This document shows positions 19,051 to 28,767 of a stretch of 64,000 nt of DNA, piece by piece. The notes beneath the pieces were generated by a model. That model was not told the origin of the DNA, made no database searches, and worked only from the letters and a program-made list of their open reading frames with translations. A program made the translations under genes and the position numbers. Each line of letters begins with the position of its first letter. The first letter of the stretch is position 1. The stretch is from Metabacillus litoralis. GTDB lineage: Bacteria > Bacillota > Bacilli > Bacillales > Bacillaceae. The DNA lies in assembly GCF_003667825.1 (NCBI RefSeq), contig NZ_CP033043.1:311001-375000 (forward strand), in the 5' to 3' direction.

Positions 19051-19077
19051 AAAATCTCCCAGGCTTTTATCTTTTTT
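19033..19077 (+). terminator. riboswitch-controlled terminator, copy 2
   Basis: A perfect 16-bp stem (ATAAAAGCCTGGGAGA with TCTCCCAGGCTTTTAT) is followed by six T. The left arm is shared with the aptamer 3' end, so ligand binding should block termination. Confidence 0.92.
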
Positions 19078-19116
19078 ATTTTCTCTACTCGATATTATTC
19101 AAAGGAGGAATTCTTT

Positions 19117-19860
19117 ATGATAAATAGCATTTGGAATAAAACAATCCCAGCTGGTGGGAAATGGTCAGGAACAATCGGAAAAGGGAAACTTGTAAAATTT
19201 ACAGCTTTAGGTAAGGGGGCAAATCTTTCAACAATCATGTATCATGCAAATCAGTTAACAGAGCGTTATAACATGCCGGATACATTAAAAGCTCAACATA
19301 CTTCTCACCTAACAAAAGGTCATGTGCTAATGAGTGATAACGGGCGGGTGTTAACGAGTATAGTGGAGGATAGTCTAGGCTGGCATGACAGTATTTCAGG
19401 ATATACGTCACGTAAGGAAACAGATGAGAAATACGGGATCACAACCTATCAAGAGCTTAGGAATAATTGGTTAAGAAGCGGCGAAGAAAATTTTGCTGTA
19501 GAGCTTGTTAGAAATGGATTAGGTGTACGTGATATTGTTCCGGTATTAAACCTATTTTCAAAGGTATTTTGTGATGAAAATGGCGATATGCACTATGTTG
19601 AGGATCATTGCCAAGAAGGAGCAACTGTGACATTAAGAACCGAGATGGATACATTATTCATTTTCTCGAATACACCAAATCCATTAGATCCTCGTAACGA
19701 ATATCCTTCAGTACCAATTCAAATAGAAGTATTCAATGCAGAGCCAGTTAAAGATGATGATGTGTGTGTGAACTTCCGTCCGGAAAACAGGAGAGCTTTT
19801 GAAAATACATGGGAATACCACACACTACTTAGTGATTCAAAATCAGTTGTACTGAAATAA
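19117..19860 (+). CDS. urea carboxylase-associated protein UAAP1-like (DUF1989), putative carboxyguanidine deiminase subunit
   Basis: A 247-aa DUF1989 protein of the kind encoded with urea/guanidine carboxylase. In guanidine degraders such paired subunits (CgdA/CgdB) deiminate carboxyguanidine to allophanate and ammonia. Visible features are an IPAGGKWSG start, a conserved DSLGWHD segment with possible metal His, and a C-terminal RTEMDTLFIFSNTPNPLDP segment. AAAGGAGG precedes the ATG. It is first after riboswitch 2, with its partner 38 bases on. Which Cgd subunit it is cannot be decided here. Confidence 0.8.
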   Translation: MINSIWNKTIPAGGKWSGTIGKGKLVKFTALGKGANLSTIMYHANQLTERYNMPDTLKAQHTSHLTKGHVLMSDNGRVLTSIVEDSLGWHDSISGYTSRKETDEKYGITTYQELRNNWLRSGEENFAVELVRNGLGVRDIVPVLNLFSKVFCDENGDMHYVEDHCQEGATVTLRTEMDTLFIFSNTPNPLDPRNEYPSVPIQIEVFNAEPVKDDDVCVNFRPENRRAFENTWEYHTLLSDSKSVVLK

Positions 19861-19898
19861 AAGAGATGTCGAAGATGATTTTATAAGGAGGAGAAAAC

Positions 19899-20549
19899 AT
19901 GGCGGTTTTAAATTATACAGAAAGCTCACGAAAAGTAGAAGAAGCAATTTATGATAGAGTGATTCCTTCTGGAGAAGGCTGGATGCATGAGCTAGAGCCT
20001 GGTCAGGTTTTAAGAATAGTAGATTTAGAGGGAAATCAAGCAGCGGATACCCTGTTCTATCATGCTGAAGACCCAGAAGATCATTACAGTGCAGTCGCGA
20101 CGATGCTAGGTCAAAAAAATATTTATCTATCAACAGGAACGGTTTTACGTTCTGAATCAAATAAAGAGCTTCTTAAAATTGTGGCTGATACTTGTGGGCG
20201 TCATGATACATTGGGAGGAGCTTGTTCAGCACAAAGTAATACAGTGCGATATGCACATGATACATTGCCAATGCATAATTGCCGAGATACGTTTATGCTT
20301 CAGCTTTCCAAGTACGATGAAAGATATACGAAGCGTGATCTAGCACCTAATATTAACTTCTTCATGAATGTACCAGTAACATCTGATGGCGGTCTAACAT
20401 TCGCAGACGGTGTATCAGCACCTGGTCGTTATGTAGAGGTGCAATCAATTGTAAAGACTGTTGCGTTAATTAGTAATTGTCCTCAACTAAACAATCCATG
20501 TAATGCGTATAATCCTACGCCTGTACGTGTGTTAATTTGGGATAAATAA
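19899..20549 (+). CDS. urea carboxylase-associated protein UAAP2-like (DUF1989), putative carboxyguanidine deiminase subunit
   Basis: A 216-aa DUF1989 paralogue of the preceding protein. Shared features are an IPSGEGW start and a [16 protein letters not shown] segment with Cys and His residues likely to bind metal. The C-terminal [22 protein letters not shown] is typical of the group. TAAGGAGGAG precedes the ATG. It should form a hetero-complex with the 19117 product and act between the carboxylase and allophanate hydrolase. Confidence 0.82.
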   Translation: MAVLNYTESSRKVEEAIYDRVIPSGEGWMHELEPGQVLRIVDLEGNQAADTLFYHAEDPEDHYSAVATMLGQKNIYLSTGTVLRSESNKELLKIVADTCGRHDTLGGACSAQSNTVRYAHDTLPMHNCRDTFMLQLSKYDERYTKRDLAPNINFFMNVPVTSDGGLTFADGVSAPGRYVEVQSIVKTVALISNCPQLNNPCNAYNPTPVRVLIWDK

Positions 20550-20603
20550 ACAGAATCTTTCGAATATAACATCATCATAGAACTTTAGTAAGGAGAGGTT
20601 TTC

Positions 20604-23600
20604 ATGTTTAAAAAAGTACTCATCGCCAATCGCGGTGCCATTGCAGTAAGAATTGAACGGACACTAAAAAAGCTAGGCATTCAATCGGTAGCGGTCTATA
20701 CGAAAGCTGATCAAGACAGCCTGCATGTTGATTATGCTGACGAAGCAGTTCTCATTGGAGAGGGAGCGGCAAAGGACAGCTATTTAAATGCTGAACTTAT
20801 TCTTAATACAGCTATTGAAACAGGAGCAGAAGCAATTCATCCTGGATATGGCTTTTTAAGTGAAAATGCCGACTTTGCTAGAGCGTGTCAAGAAAAGGGG
20901 ATTGCCTTTATTGGTCCTACCCCAGAGCAAATGGAGATGTTTGGTCTAAAGCACTCGGCACGTGACATTGCTGAAAATGCTGGCGTACCAATGTTATCTG
21001 GAACTGATTTAATTGACTCTCTTGATACAGCATTAAATCACGCAAGTAAAATTGGCTACCCCGTCATTTTAAAAAGTACAGCAGGCGGTGGAGGAATTGG
21101 AATGCGTGTTTGTGACAATGAAGATGCGCTTCTGGCAGCCTATGAGGGTGTTCGTCATTTAGCGGAAACGAATTTTAACAATGCTGGATTATTTTTGGAG
21201 AAATACATTGAGAAAGCACGACATGTTGAGGTGCAAATCTTTGGTAATCGTTTTGGGGAGGTAGTGACATTAGGAGAGCGTGATTGCTCGATTCAACGTC
21301 GTAACCAAAAGGTTATTGAAGAAAGCCCAGCTCCTAAGCTTTCAGAAGATGTTCGCCAAAAGATGTTTGCTGCTGCAAAGAGTTTAGCCGAAGAGGTAGG
21401 CTATCGTAGTGCTGGAACGGTTGAGTTTTTATATGACCCTGAAAGCTGTGGTTTTTACTTCTTAGAGGTAAATACACGCTTACAGGTTGAACATGGAGTA
21501 ACAGAAGAGGTATTAGGCTTAGATTTAGTAGAGTGGATGGTAAAGGAAGCAGCAGATGAATTGAAAAACTTACACACTCTCGTTTCTAAACCGAAAGGAC
21601 ATAGTATCCAAGCACGAATATATGCAGAAGATTGTTTTCATGAGTTCCGTCCAAGTGCAGGGCAGTTAGACCATGTAATTTTATCAGATCTTGCTCGCAA
21701 TGAAACATGGATCCGTGACGGAATAACTGTTACATCTCTTTATGATCCAATGCTTGCAAAAATCATCGTTCATGGTGAAGACAGACAAGATGCAATAGGT
21801 AAGTTAATTCAGGCTTTAAGTGAAACCCGAATGTATGGAATCACAACGAATCTTCAGTATTTACAAGCATTGTTACATGAAGAGGAGTGTGTCGCAGGCA
21901 ATGTGTACACCAGAATGCTAAACAGCTTTGAAGCAGTTGAAAATGCACTTGAAGTACTAGATGGCGGGGTACAAACAACAATTCAAGATTGGCCTGGACG
22001 AAAAGGGTATTGGGATGTTGGAGTACCACCTTGTGGACCGATGGATCCTTTATCCTTTCGAATTGGTAATAAGCTTTTAGGAAATAACGACGATGCACCA
22101 GGCTTGGAATTTACATTACGAGGAGGATCTTATCAATTCCGAAATGAGATGTGGTTCTGTTTAACCGGTGCTGATATGGAAGCGAAGCTAGATGGTGAAG
22201 ATGTTTCCTTATATAAACCGATCTTTGCCGAAAAGGATCAGATCTTATCTTTTGGTGAAGCAAAGGTTGGAATGAGAGCTTATATGCTAGTAGCAGGCGG
22301 ATTCGATATGCCGAAAATTTTAGGCAGCTCTTCTACATTTACACTTGGAAACTTTGGTGGACATGGTGGTAGAGCGCTTCGCACAGGTGATGTTCTTTCT
22401 GTGCATAACGATGTTATTCCACCAACTACAAATGCGCTTCCAATGGTACATCAACCAATAGTTAACAACACATGGACAATTGGAGTTATTCCAGGTCCGC
22501 ATTGTACAGAGGAATTTTTAGAGGCTGATTATTTAACACAACTTACTGAAACAAAATGGGAAATTCATTTTAACAGTTCACGCACAGGAGTCCGTTTAGT
22601 TGGTCCTAAACCACTTTGGACACGTGAAGACGGTGGAGAAGCAGGTCTGCACCCATCGAACATTCATGACAATGCATACGCAATCGGGACACTTGACTTA
22701 ACTGGTGATATGCCAATTTTACTTGGCCCTGATGGTCCGAGTCTTGGTGGATTTGTTTGCCCTGTTACTACTGCTTCAGCAGAGTTTTGGAAAATTGGTC
22801 AGCTACATCCTGGTGATACGGTTCAATTTAAATTAATTACTTTAGAAGAAGCAGCTCGTTTGCGAAAGCTACAGGATGGAAATCTTCATGCAATCGGAGA
22901 AGCTAATTTCACTCAGTTGAGTGAAGTTCAGCTTGCTGAGCCTGAAGTTGAAATGACACCTGCTTACCCTATTTTAGCATCCGAAAAGGATAGAAACATT
23001 CCAATTACGATTCGCTGCAGTGGAGATGAAAATCTCCTTGTAGAATATGGAGATATGGAGCTTGATTTACAATTACGATTTCAAGCACATGTCTTAATGG
23101 ATGCTATTCAGAAGAGTGAGGATTTTCCTGTGTTGGATTTAACACCAGGAATTCGTTCATTACAAATTCATATTGACGCTTCAAAAATAACGATAAAAGA
23201 AGCAGTGGAAAAAGTAGTAGAAATTGATCGCAACTTACCACCACTCGAATCGATTCAGGTGCCATCACGAATTGTGCGCCTACCATTATCTTGGAATGAT
23301 CCATCAGTACAATTAGCTACAGAGCGCTATCAGCAAAATGTTCGACAAGATGCACCTTGGTGTCCGGATAACCTTGAATTCATTCGACGAATAAATGGTT
23401 TAGAAAGTATCGAAGATGTGAAAAATGTTGTTTTTGATGCTAATTACCTTGTTCTTGGATTAGGAGATGTTTATTTAGGAGCCCCTGTGGCAACGCCGAT
23501 TGATCCACGACACCGATTAGTTACAACGAAGTACAACCCAGCTCGAACGTGGACACCAGAAAACGCTGTTGGAATTGGCGGAGCATATATGTGTGTATAT

Positions 23601-24236
23601 GGTATGGAAGGACCTGGTGGCTATCAATTTGTTGGTCGTACGATTCAAATGTGGAATAAGCTTCGTTCAACTGAGAGCTTTGAACCAGGTAAACCATGGT
23701 TATTACGTTTCTTTGATCAAATTCAATTTTATCCAGTTGAAGCCGATGAATTGCTACAACTTCGTGAAGATGTACTTCGTGGTCGTTTTGAAGTTGATAT
23801 TACCGAAACAACATTCGATCTCGGGGAATACTTGAAGTTCCAAGATGAAATAAAAGAAAGTGCAGAGAAGTTTAAACAACGTCAACAAGCAGCCTTCCAT
23901 GCAGAACGTGAAAGATGGAAGGAGCAAGGAATTGCAGAGCATGTTTCAGAAGAAAATTCAATGGGTTCGATTGAAGAGGATGAACTTCCAGAAGGCTCAA
24001 TCCCTGTTAATTGTTCAATGCCTGGTAGTGTGTGGAAAGTCCTTGTTGCTCCAGGCCAGCAGGTGAAAAAAGGCGATGTCCTTATTATAGAAGAAAGTAT
24101 GAAAATGGAATTTCCTCAGGCAGCTCCTTGTGATGGAGAAATTGCTGAAGTATATGTAAAACCTGGAGATTCAGTTCATGCAGGTCAATTGATTGTCAGT
24201 ATCTTTGAAGAAAAAAAGGTAGGTGTTGCACAATGA
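20604..24236 (+). CDS. biotin-dependent guanidine (or urea) carboxylase
   Basis: A 1210-aa cytosolic enzyme. The N-terminal biotin carboxylase domain (about 1-450) has KVLIANRGAIAVRI and an ATP-grasp GGGGIGMRV loop. The carboxyltransferase section (about 455-1110) is of the KipA/KipI-like urea carboxylase type, with a coiled linker. The biotinyl domain has K1167 in EESMKMEF. ATP-dependent carboxylation gives carboxyguanidine (or allophanate from urea). The guanidine-I riboswitch and DUF1989 pair favour guanidine. The discriminating active-site residue (Asp versus Asn at the position of K. lactis D1330) was not resolved here. Confidence 0.9.
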   Translation: MFKKVLIANRGAIAVRIERTLKKLGIQSVAVYTKADQDSLHVDYADEAVLIGEGAAKDSYLNAELILNTAIETGAEAIHPGYGFLSENADFARACQEKGIAFIGPTPEQMEMFGLKHSARDIAENAGVPMLSGTDLIDSLDTALNHASKIGYPVILKSTAGGGGIGMRVCDNEDALLAAYEGVRHLAETNFNNAGLFLEKYIEKARHVEVQIFGNRFGEVVTLGERDCSIQRRNQKVIEESPAPKLSEDVRQKMFAAAKSLAEEVGYRSAGTVEFLYDPESCGFYFLEVNTRLQVEHGVTEEVLGLDLVEWMVKEAADELKNLHTLVSKPKGHSIQARIYAEDCFHEFRPSAGQLDHVILSDLARNETWIRDGITVTSLYDPMLAKIIVHGEDRQDAIGKLIQALSETRMYGITTNLQYLQALLHEEECVAGNVYTRMLNSFEAVENALEVLDGGVQTTIQDWPGRKGYWDVGVPPCGPMDPLSFRIGNKLLGNNDDAPGLEFTLRGGSYQFRNEMWFCLTGADMEAKLDGEDVSLYKPIFAEKDQILSFGEAKVGMRAYMLVAGGFDMPKILGSSSTFTLGNFGGHGGRALRTGDVLSVHNDVIPPTTNALPMVHQPIVNNTWTIGVIPGPHCTEEFLEADYLTQLTETKWEIHFNSSRTGVRLVGPKPLWTREDGGEAGLHPSNIHDNAYAIGTLDLTGDMPILLGPDGPSLGGFVCPVTTASAEFWKIGQLHPGDTVQFKLITLEEAARLRKLQDGNLHAIGEANFTQLSEVQLAEPEVEMTPAYPILASEKDRNIPITIRCSGDENLLVEYGDMELDLQLRFQAHVLMDAIQKSEDFPVLDLTPGIRSLQIHIDASKITIKEAVEKVVEIDRNLPPLESIQVPSRIVRLPLSWNDPSVQLATERYQQNVRQDAPWCPDNLEFIRRINGLESIEDVKNVVFDANYLVLGLGDVYLGAPVATPIDPRHRLVTTKYNPARTWTPENAVGIGGAYMCVYGMEGPGGYQFVGRTIQMWNKLRSTESFEPGKPWLLRFFDQIQFYPVEADELLQLREDVLRGRFEVDITETTFDLGEYLKFQDEIKESAEKFKQRQQAAFHAERERWKEQGIAEHVSEENSMGSIEEDELPEGSIPVNCSMPGSVWKVLVAPGQQVKKGDVLIIEESMKMEFPQAAPCDGEIAEVYVKPGDSVHAGQLIVSIFEEKKVGVAQ

Positions 24237-25978
24237 ATAAGATAGAAATTCCTGTGAAATTAACACTTAGCTGGTTACGTAAACAATATGAAACGAGAGC
24301 ATTGAAGCCGGAAGAAGTTATTGAAGAAATCATTCAACGTTCCCGTGATGATGAGGAAATGAACATTTGGATTACAGCACCTCAAATGGAACATATTCAG
24401 CCTTATCTTGACCGTCTTTCAGAGCTTGATTTTGAATCATCACCACTATGGGGGATTCCGTTTGCTATTAAAGATAATATTGACCTAGCAAATGTACCAA
24501 CAACAGCCGGTTGTGCAGAATATAGTTATACACCTTCGGAACATGCTTCTGTCGTTGAGAGGTTACTAGCAGCAGGAGCTATTCCGGTCGGGAAAACAAA
24601 TTTAGATCAATTTGCTACAGGGTTAGTAGGAACGCGAAGCCCTTATGGGGAAACACATAATTCGCTTCGTCCAGAGCTGATAAGCGGTGGCTCCAGCTCT
24701 GGATCTGCTATTTCAGTTGCAAGAGGGCAGGTTGCTTTCTCTCTGGGTACAGATACAGCTGGTTCTGGTCGTGTGCCTGCTGCACTGAATGATTTAGTAG
24801 GTTTAAAGCCGAGCCTAGGAGCATGGCCGACAAAGGGTGTTGTGCCAGCATGTGCCAGTCTTGATTGTGTTACAGTATTTTCACATAGTTTAGAAGAAGC
24901 GTATAAAGTTGATGCTGTTGCTAGAGGTTTAGATCAAGAAGATCCTTGGTCACGTGATCTTGCTATTCCACAAGCTAAGCTTCCTAAAAAATTCTGTTTA
25001 CCAAAAGATGATTTAACGTTTTATGGTCCTTTTGCTGAGGAATATAAAAAAGCCTGGGATGGGGCAGTCCAACAAATTAAACAATTAAAAATCGAAATTG
25101 AATACATTGACTATCAATTCTTTGCACAAGCAGCAGCGATCCTATATGACGGCCCGTTTGTCGCGGAACGATGGGCTGATCTAGGTGACTTTATTAATGA
25201 TCATCCAGGAGCAACCTTCCCAGTAACGGAAAAAGTCCTTCGTTCTGGTTCAGAACCAAAATATGATGCTGCATCTGTATTTCACTCAATGCACAAGTTA
25301 CAAGAATTTAAATTAAAAGCTAGCAAGCTACTACAGGACGCTGTTCTTGTTACGCCAACTGCAGGTGGAACATGGACTCGAGATCAAGTCCGTGAAGATC
25401 CAATTAAAACAAATAGTGATATGGGGCTATATACAAATCATTGTAATTTATTAGATTTGTGTGCGGTTGCCGTGCAAGCCGGAGAGGCAGCGGCAAACCT
25501 GCCTTTTGGAATTACATTCTTTGCTTTATCTCAGAACGAAGGGTTAATTGCAGGAGCTGCTGAGGCATTCGTTAATAATAAAACAGCAAAACAAGAGACC
25601 ACTCTAGTTGCGGTATGTGGTTTGCATATGAGAGGCTTCCCTTTAGAAAAGCAAATGCTTGAGTTTGGTGCATCCTTTATTCGCGAGGATGTGACAGCTG
25701 AAAAATATCAATTTGTGAAACTTTCAACTGAGCCAGCCAAACCAGGATTGATTAAGAAACAAACAGGTGGAAAAGCAATTGAGCTAGAAATCTGGGAAAT
25801 GCCACTTTCCTCGTTTGGTGCTTTTGCAGCATTAATTCCCGCGCCACTTGGAATTGGGAAAGTTGAGTTAAAAAATGGTGAAGAAGTACCAGGGTTTATC
25901 TGTGAAGGATACGCATCTGAAGAAGCAGAAGATATTTCAGATGCAGGAAGCTGGAGGAAAATTCTGTTAGAAATTTAA
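24233..25978 (+). CDS. atzF: allophanate hydrolase
   Basis: A 581-aa amidase-signature enzyme that hydrolyses allophanate to ammonia and carbon dioxide. The catalytic Lys lies in PFAIKDNIDL and the Ser-rich loop is GGSSSGSAISVARGQ. The C-terminal domain after about residue 460 (VAVCGLHMRGFPL onward) is the AtzF-specific extension. Its ATG overlaps the carboxylase stop by 4 bases (ATGA), so translation is coupled. It ends the operon before a strong terminator. Confidence 0.93.
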   Translation: MNKIEIPVKLTLSWLRKQYETRALKPEEVIEEIIQRSRDDEEMNIWITAPQMEHIQPYLDRLSELDFESSPLWGIPFAIKDNIDLANVPTTAGCAEYSYTPSEHASVVERLLAAGAIPVGKTNLDQFATGLVGTRSPYGETHNSLRPELISGGSSSGSAISVARGQVAFSLGTDTAGSGRVPAALNDLVGLKPSLGAWPTKGVVPACASLDCVTVFSHSLEEAYKVDAVARGLDQEDPWSRDLAIPQAKLPKKFCLPKDDLTFYGPFAEEYKKAWDGAVQQIKQLKIEIEYIDYQFFAQAAAILYDGPFVAERWADLGDFINDHPGATFPVTEKVLRSGSEPKYDAASVFHSMHKLQEFKLKASKLLQDAVLVTPTAGGTWTRDQVREDPIKTNSDMGLYTNHCNLLDLCAVAVQAGEAAANLPFGITFFALSQNEGLIAGAAEAFVNNKTAKQETTLVAVCGLHMRGFPLEKQMLEFGASFIREDVTAEKYQFVKLSTEPAKPGLIKKQTGGKAIELEIWEMPLSSFGAFAALIPAPLGIGKVELKNGEEVPGFICEGYASEEAEDISDAGSWRKILLEI

Positions 25979-25988
25979 TGCTTAGTAA

Positions 25989-26023
25989 TAAACCCTTGCT
26001 TGAAGTGTTCAAGCAAGGGTTTT
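25989..26023 (+). terminator. intrinsic terminator of the guanidine degradation operon
   Basis: AAACCCTTGCTTGAA pairs with TTCAAGCAAGGGTTT, followed by T residues. Confidence 0.92.
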
Positions 26024-26170
26024 TATTTTAGTTAAAGTCAACGTTGCACATTTTAGCCCAGAAAAACATATAAAAATACAGTTACTTAATAAAGTGCTCT
26101 TATCAGAAATAGTTCCTATTGCATCGGTAGAATAGAGTTTTGGTAAGTTGTTAAAAATGGAGGGCTAAAA

Positions 26171-26788
26171 ATGAAAAAGGCTAAAGAATTACTACATTTA
26201 CCTATCATTAGTATTTCCGAAGGAAAGCAGCTAGGAATGATTAAAGATTTGATTATTAATCCTGATGAAAAATCAGTAAATTATTTAATCATAGGACAGG
26301 ATGATTGGCAGGTAAGCCTTGATGCACTTTCGTATGACAATGTTGTTGGAGTTGGAGATTCTGCAGTTATGATCGAACAGAAAAATTCTATTTTAGGGTT
26401 AGAAGAAATTCCTTTTTTAAATAAAATGGTTCCATTAATTGGTTCTCAGGTTATTACAAAAGGCGGGGAACACTCGGGGGTTATATCTGATTATTATTTT
26501 AATGAGGAAAATGGACATTTAGAGAGTTTACTCATCCATTCAGCTAACAATAAATTTTTCTTACCAATTGAAAATGTACTATTCCTTGGTAAAGAACGGG
26601 TTATAACAAATGAATCACTATCAGAAATGATTCCAATTTTAGAATCGGATGAACAATTGGGGGGGAAGGCAGGGAACAAAAGCAATAAAAAAGATGCCTT
26701 AAAAGGTATGTTAAATGAATTAATACTAAACGAATTACCAAAGTTGAGTAAAGTGAATAATGAGAAAGATCCTGATTCTGAAACTTAA
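26171..26788 (+). CDS. PRC-barrel domain protein (YrrD-like)
   Basis: A 205-aa soluble protein with two PRC-barrel repeats (about 8-75, with LPIISISEGKQLGMIKDLII, and about 90-160, with VITKGGEHSGVISDYYF). The C-terminal tail is charged. PRC barrels are small beta-domains seen in ribosome maturation, photosynthesis and sporulation-associated proteins; YrrD of B. subtilis is the nearest type I recall. AATGGAGGG precedes the ATG. It is monocistronic; the precise role is unknown. Confidence 0.8.
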   Translation: MKKAKELLHLPIISISEGKQLGMIKDLIINPDEKSVNYLIIGQDDWQVSLDALSYDNVVGVGDSAVMIEQKNSILGLEEIPFLNKMVPLIGSQVITKGGEHSGVISDYYFNEENGHLESLLIHSANNKFFLPIENVLFLGKERVITNESLSEMIPILESDEQLGGKAGNKSNKKDALKGMLNELILNELPKLSKVNNEKDPDSET

Positions 26789-26863
26789 CAATCAGAATTA
26801 ATGTGTGTATTTCGCCTTTTGAGTTGCTCTAAATTTTGTTATTAAATGAAAGTTGATAAACCG

Positions 26864-26910
26864 AGATCCTTCTCAGTTCGTTTACTGAGGAGGGTTGCTT
26901 AAGTTTTTTA
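26864..26910 (+). terminator. intrinsic terminator
   Basis: ATCCTTCTCAGT pairs with ACTGAGGAGGGT; a T run follows about ten bases later. Confidence 0.65.
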
Positions 26911-27014
26911 CGCCTTCCATCATTCATAAGCTATAATTGAAAAAGAAGGACTTTTTATAACAAACTTGAAGTATTTAATTAAGAAAATTTAATTCCATAC
27001 AAAGAGGTGCTCTA

Positions 27015-27974
27015 GTGAAGAAAAAAGTTGTGATATATAGAGAAGTTCCTGAAAAAGTTATAAATACGTTAAAGGAAAAGTTTGAAGTGAGCTATTTCAA
27101 AAATTTACATACTAATAATTATGATGAATTTATAAATGAACTTCATAATGCAAATGGGTTACTAGGAGCCAGCATGAAAATGGATAAAGAACTGTTAGAT
27201 CACGCGCCACATTTAACCGTTATCTCTAATATTTCGGTTGGCTATGATAATCTCAACCTAGAAGAGTTAAAGAACAGAGGTATTATAGCAACTAATACAC
27301 CAGGAGTCTTAAACGATACTACAGCTGATACAATCTTTGGTTTACTTCTCGCAACCGCTAGAAGAATGACGGAGCTTGATTTTTATGTGAAATCTGGTAA
27401 TTGGAATGGAAGTAAAAATGAAGATTTATTTGGTGTAGATGTTCACCATAAAAAGTTAGGTATTATCGGAATGGGAAGTATCGGACAAGCCATTGCAAAG
27501 CGAGCTCATTTTGGTTTTGATATGGAAATTCTATATTACAATCGTTCAAGAAAAAAAGAAGCCGAAGAATCATTTGGTGCTATTTATTGCTCGCTAGATG
27601 AGTTGCTTACTCAATCTGACTTTGTTTGCCTTATGATCCCACATACCCCTGAGACAGAAAAGATGATTGGTGAACGAGAATTCCAATTAATGAAGAATTC
27701 AGCGATTTTCATTAATGGCTCAAGAGGGAAAAATGTTGATGAGCAAGCGTTAATTAAAGCTTTACAACAAAAGTGGATATTACGTGCTGGTCTAGATGTA
27801 TTTGAACATGAACCAGTAGAAAAGGATAACCCATTACTAACCCTGCCGAATGTTGTAACATTGCCGCATATCGGATCTACTACAAAAGAAACAAGAGAAA
27901 AAATGGCTACGTTAGCAGCTGAAAATCTGGCAAAAGCATTAGAAGGAGAGACTCCTCCTAACTTAATTAGGTAG
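27015..27974 (+). CDS. D-2-hydroxyacid dehydrogenase (glyoxylate/gluconate reductase type)
   Basis: A 319-aa NAD(P)-dependent enzyme. The dinucleotide motif is GIIGMGSIGQAIA (about residue 154). The catalytic triad of the family appears as the Arg in NGSRGKN, the Glu in DVFEHEPV and the His in LPHIGS. By similarity it reduces glyoxylate, hydroxypyruvate or 2-ketogluconate; the substrate cannot be fixed from sequence. GAGGTG precedes the GTG start at 27015. Monocistronic. Confidence 0.87.
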   Translation: MKKKVVIYREVPEKVINTLKEKFEVSYFKNLHTNNYDEFINELHNANGLLGASMKMDKELLDHAPHLTVISNISVGYDNLNLEELKNRGIIATNTPGVLNDTTADTIFGLLLATARRMTELDFYVKSGNWNGSKNEDLFGVDVHHKKLGIIGMGSIGQAIAKRAHFGFDMEILYYNRSRKKEAEESFGAIYCSLDELLTQSDFVCLMIPHTPETEKMIGEREFQLMKNSAIFINGSRGKNVDEQALIKALQQKWILRAGLDVFEHEPVEKDNPLLTLPNVVTLPHIGSTTKETREKMATLAAENLAKALEGETPPNLIR

Positions 27975-27977
27975 TTC

Positions 27978-28007
27978 AAAGGGACAGGTCTAAGATCTGT
28001 TCCTTTT
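27978..28007 (+). terminator. intrinsic terminator
   Basis: AAAGGGACAG pairs with CTGTTCCTTT. Confidence 0.75.
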
Positions 28008-28075
28008 CTAAGTTTACTTTTTAAAATTTTTCCCTAGAATATCAATAGGTATATTCGAAAGGAGAACCAGTTCTT

Positions 28076-28741
28076 ATGGAGCTATTGCAAATAAATCACA
28101 TCTTCCTTTACATCATCTTAGCGTTTGTTGTTTCAAACCTACCCTTTATTGGCCGTTATGTTTCCATTGTGAACACAATGATACATGAAAATGGTCATGC
28201 ACTTGCAGCGCTGCTTCTTAATGGAAAGGTGTACTCCATTAAGTTATTTCACAATACTTCTGGTGAGGCAGTTACTGGACAAAAAGGATGGTTTTCAAGT
28301 GTTGTGATTTCTTATGCTGGCTACACGTTCTCTTCCATTACTGTATATGTTTGTTTTATGCTGATTTCTAAAGGGCAGAGTCTTTTCATTTTATATGGAT
28401 TTGTTTTTCTTGCTGTTCTGAATTTATTGTTATGGATTCGGAACGTCTATGGAGCATTGTGGCTTATCACGTTTATCATGATGTGTGGATGGATTATTTA
28501 TAGTGATAAAACTGAGGTGCAAATCTTCTTAGCCTATTTTTTGTCTTCAATTTTATTAACACAATCCGTTTCATCTGCTTTGCAAATATTTATGATAAGT
28601 CTTATTCGGAGAAAGGCTGCTGGAGATGCAACAAGTTTAGCAAGCTACACAAAAATTCCTGCTGTATTATGGGGCTTTCTGTTTTTTCTACAGGCAATCT
28701 ATGTTGCAATCATTTCGATTAAAGATCATTTTTATTCATAA
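28076..28741 (+). CDS. M50-like membrane metallopeptidase
   Basis: A 221-aa integral membrane protein with a zinc-protease motif HENGH (residues about 40-44, in MIHENGHALAALLLNG) placed at the end of the first helix, as in the M50B group. Five or six hydrophobic segments follow. No PDZ domain is present. AAAGGAG precedes the ATG. Substrate unknown. Confidence 0.75.
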   Translation: MELLQINHIFLYIILAFVVSNLPFIGRYVSIVNTMIHENGHALAALLLNGKVYSIKLFHNTSGEAVTGQKGWFSSVVISYAGYTFSSITVYVCFMLISKGQSLFILYGFVFLAVLNLLLWIRNVYGALWLITFIMMCGWIIYSDKTEVQIFLAYFLSSILLTQSVSSALQIFMISLIRRKAAGDATSLASYTKIPAVLWGFLFFLQAIYVAIISIKDHFYS

Positions 28742-28742
28742 A

Positions 28743-28766
28743 ACGAGATCTAAAAAGATCTCGTCT
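28743..28766. terminator. bidirectional terminator
   Basis: ACGAGATC pairs with GATCTCGT between two convergent genes; T and A runs flank it. Confidence 0.7.
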
Positions 28767-28767
28767 A

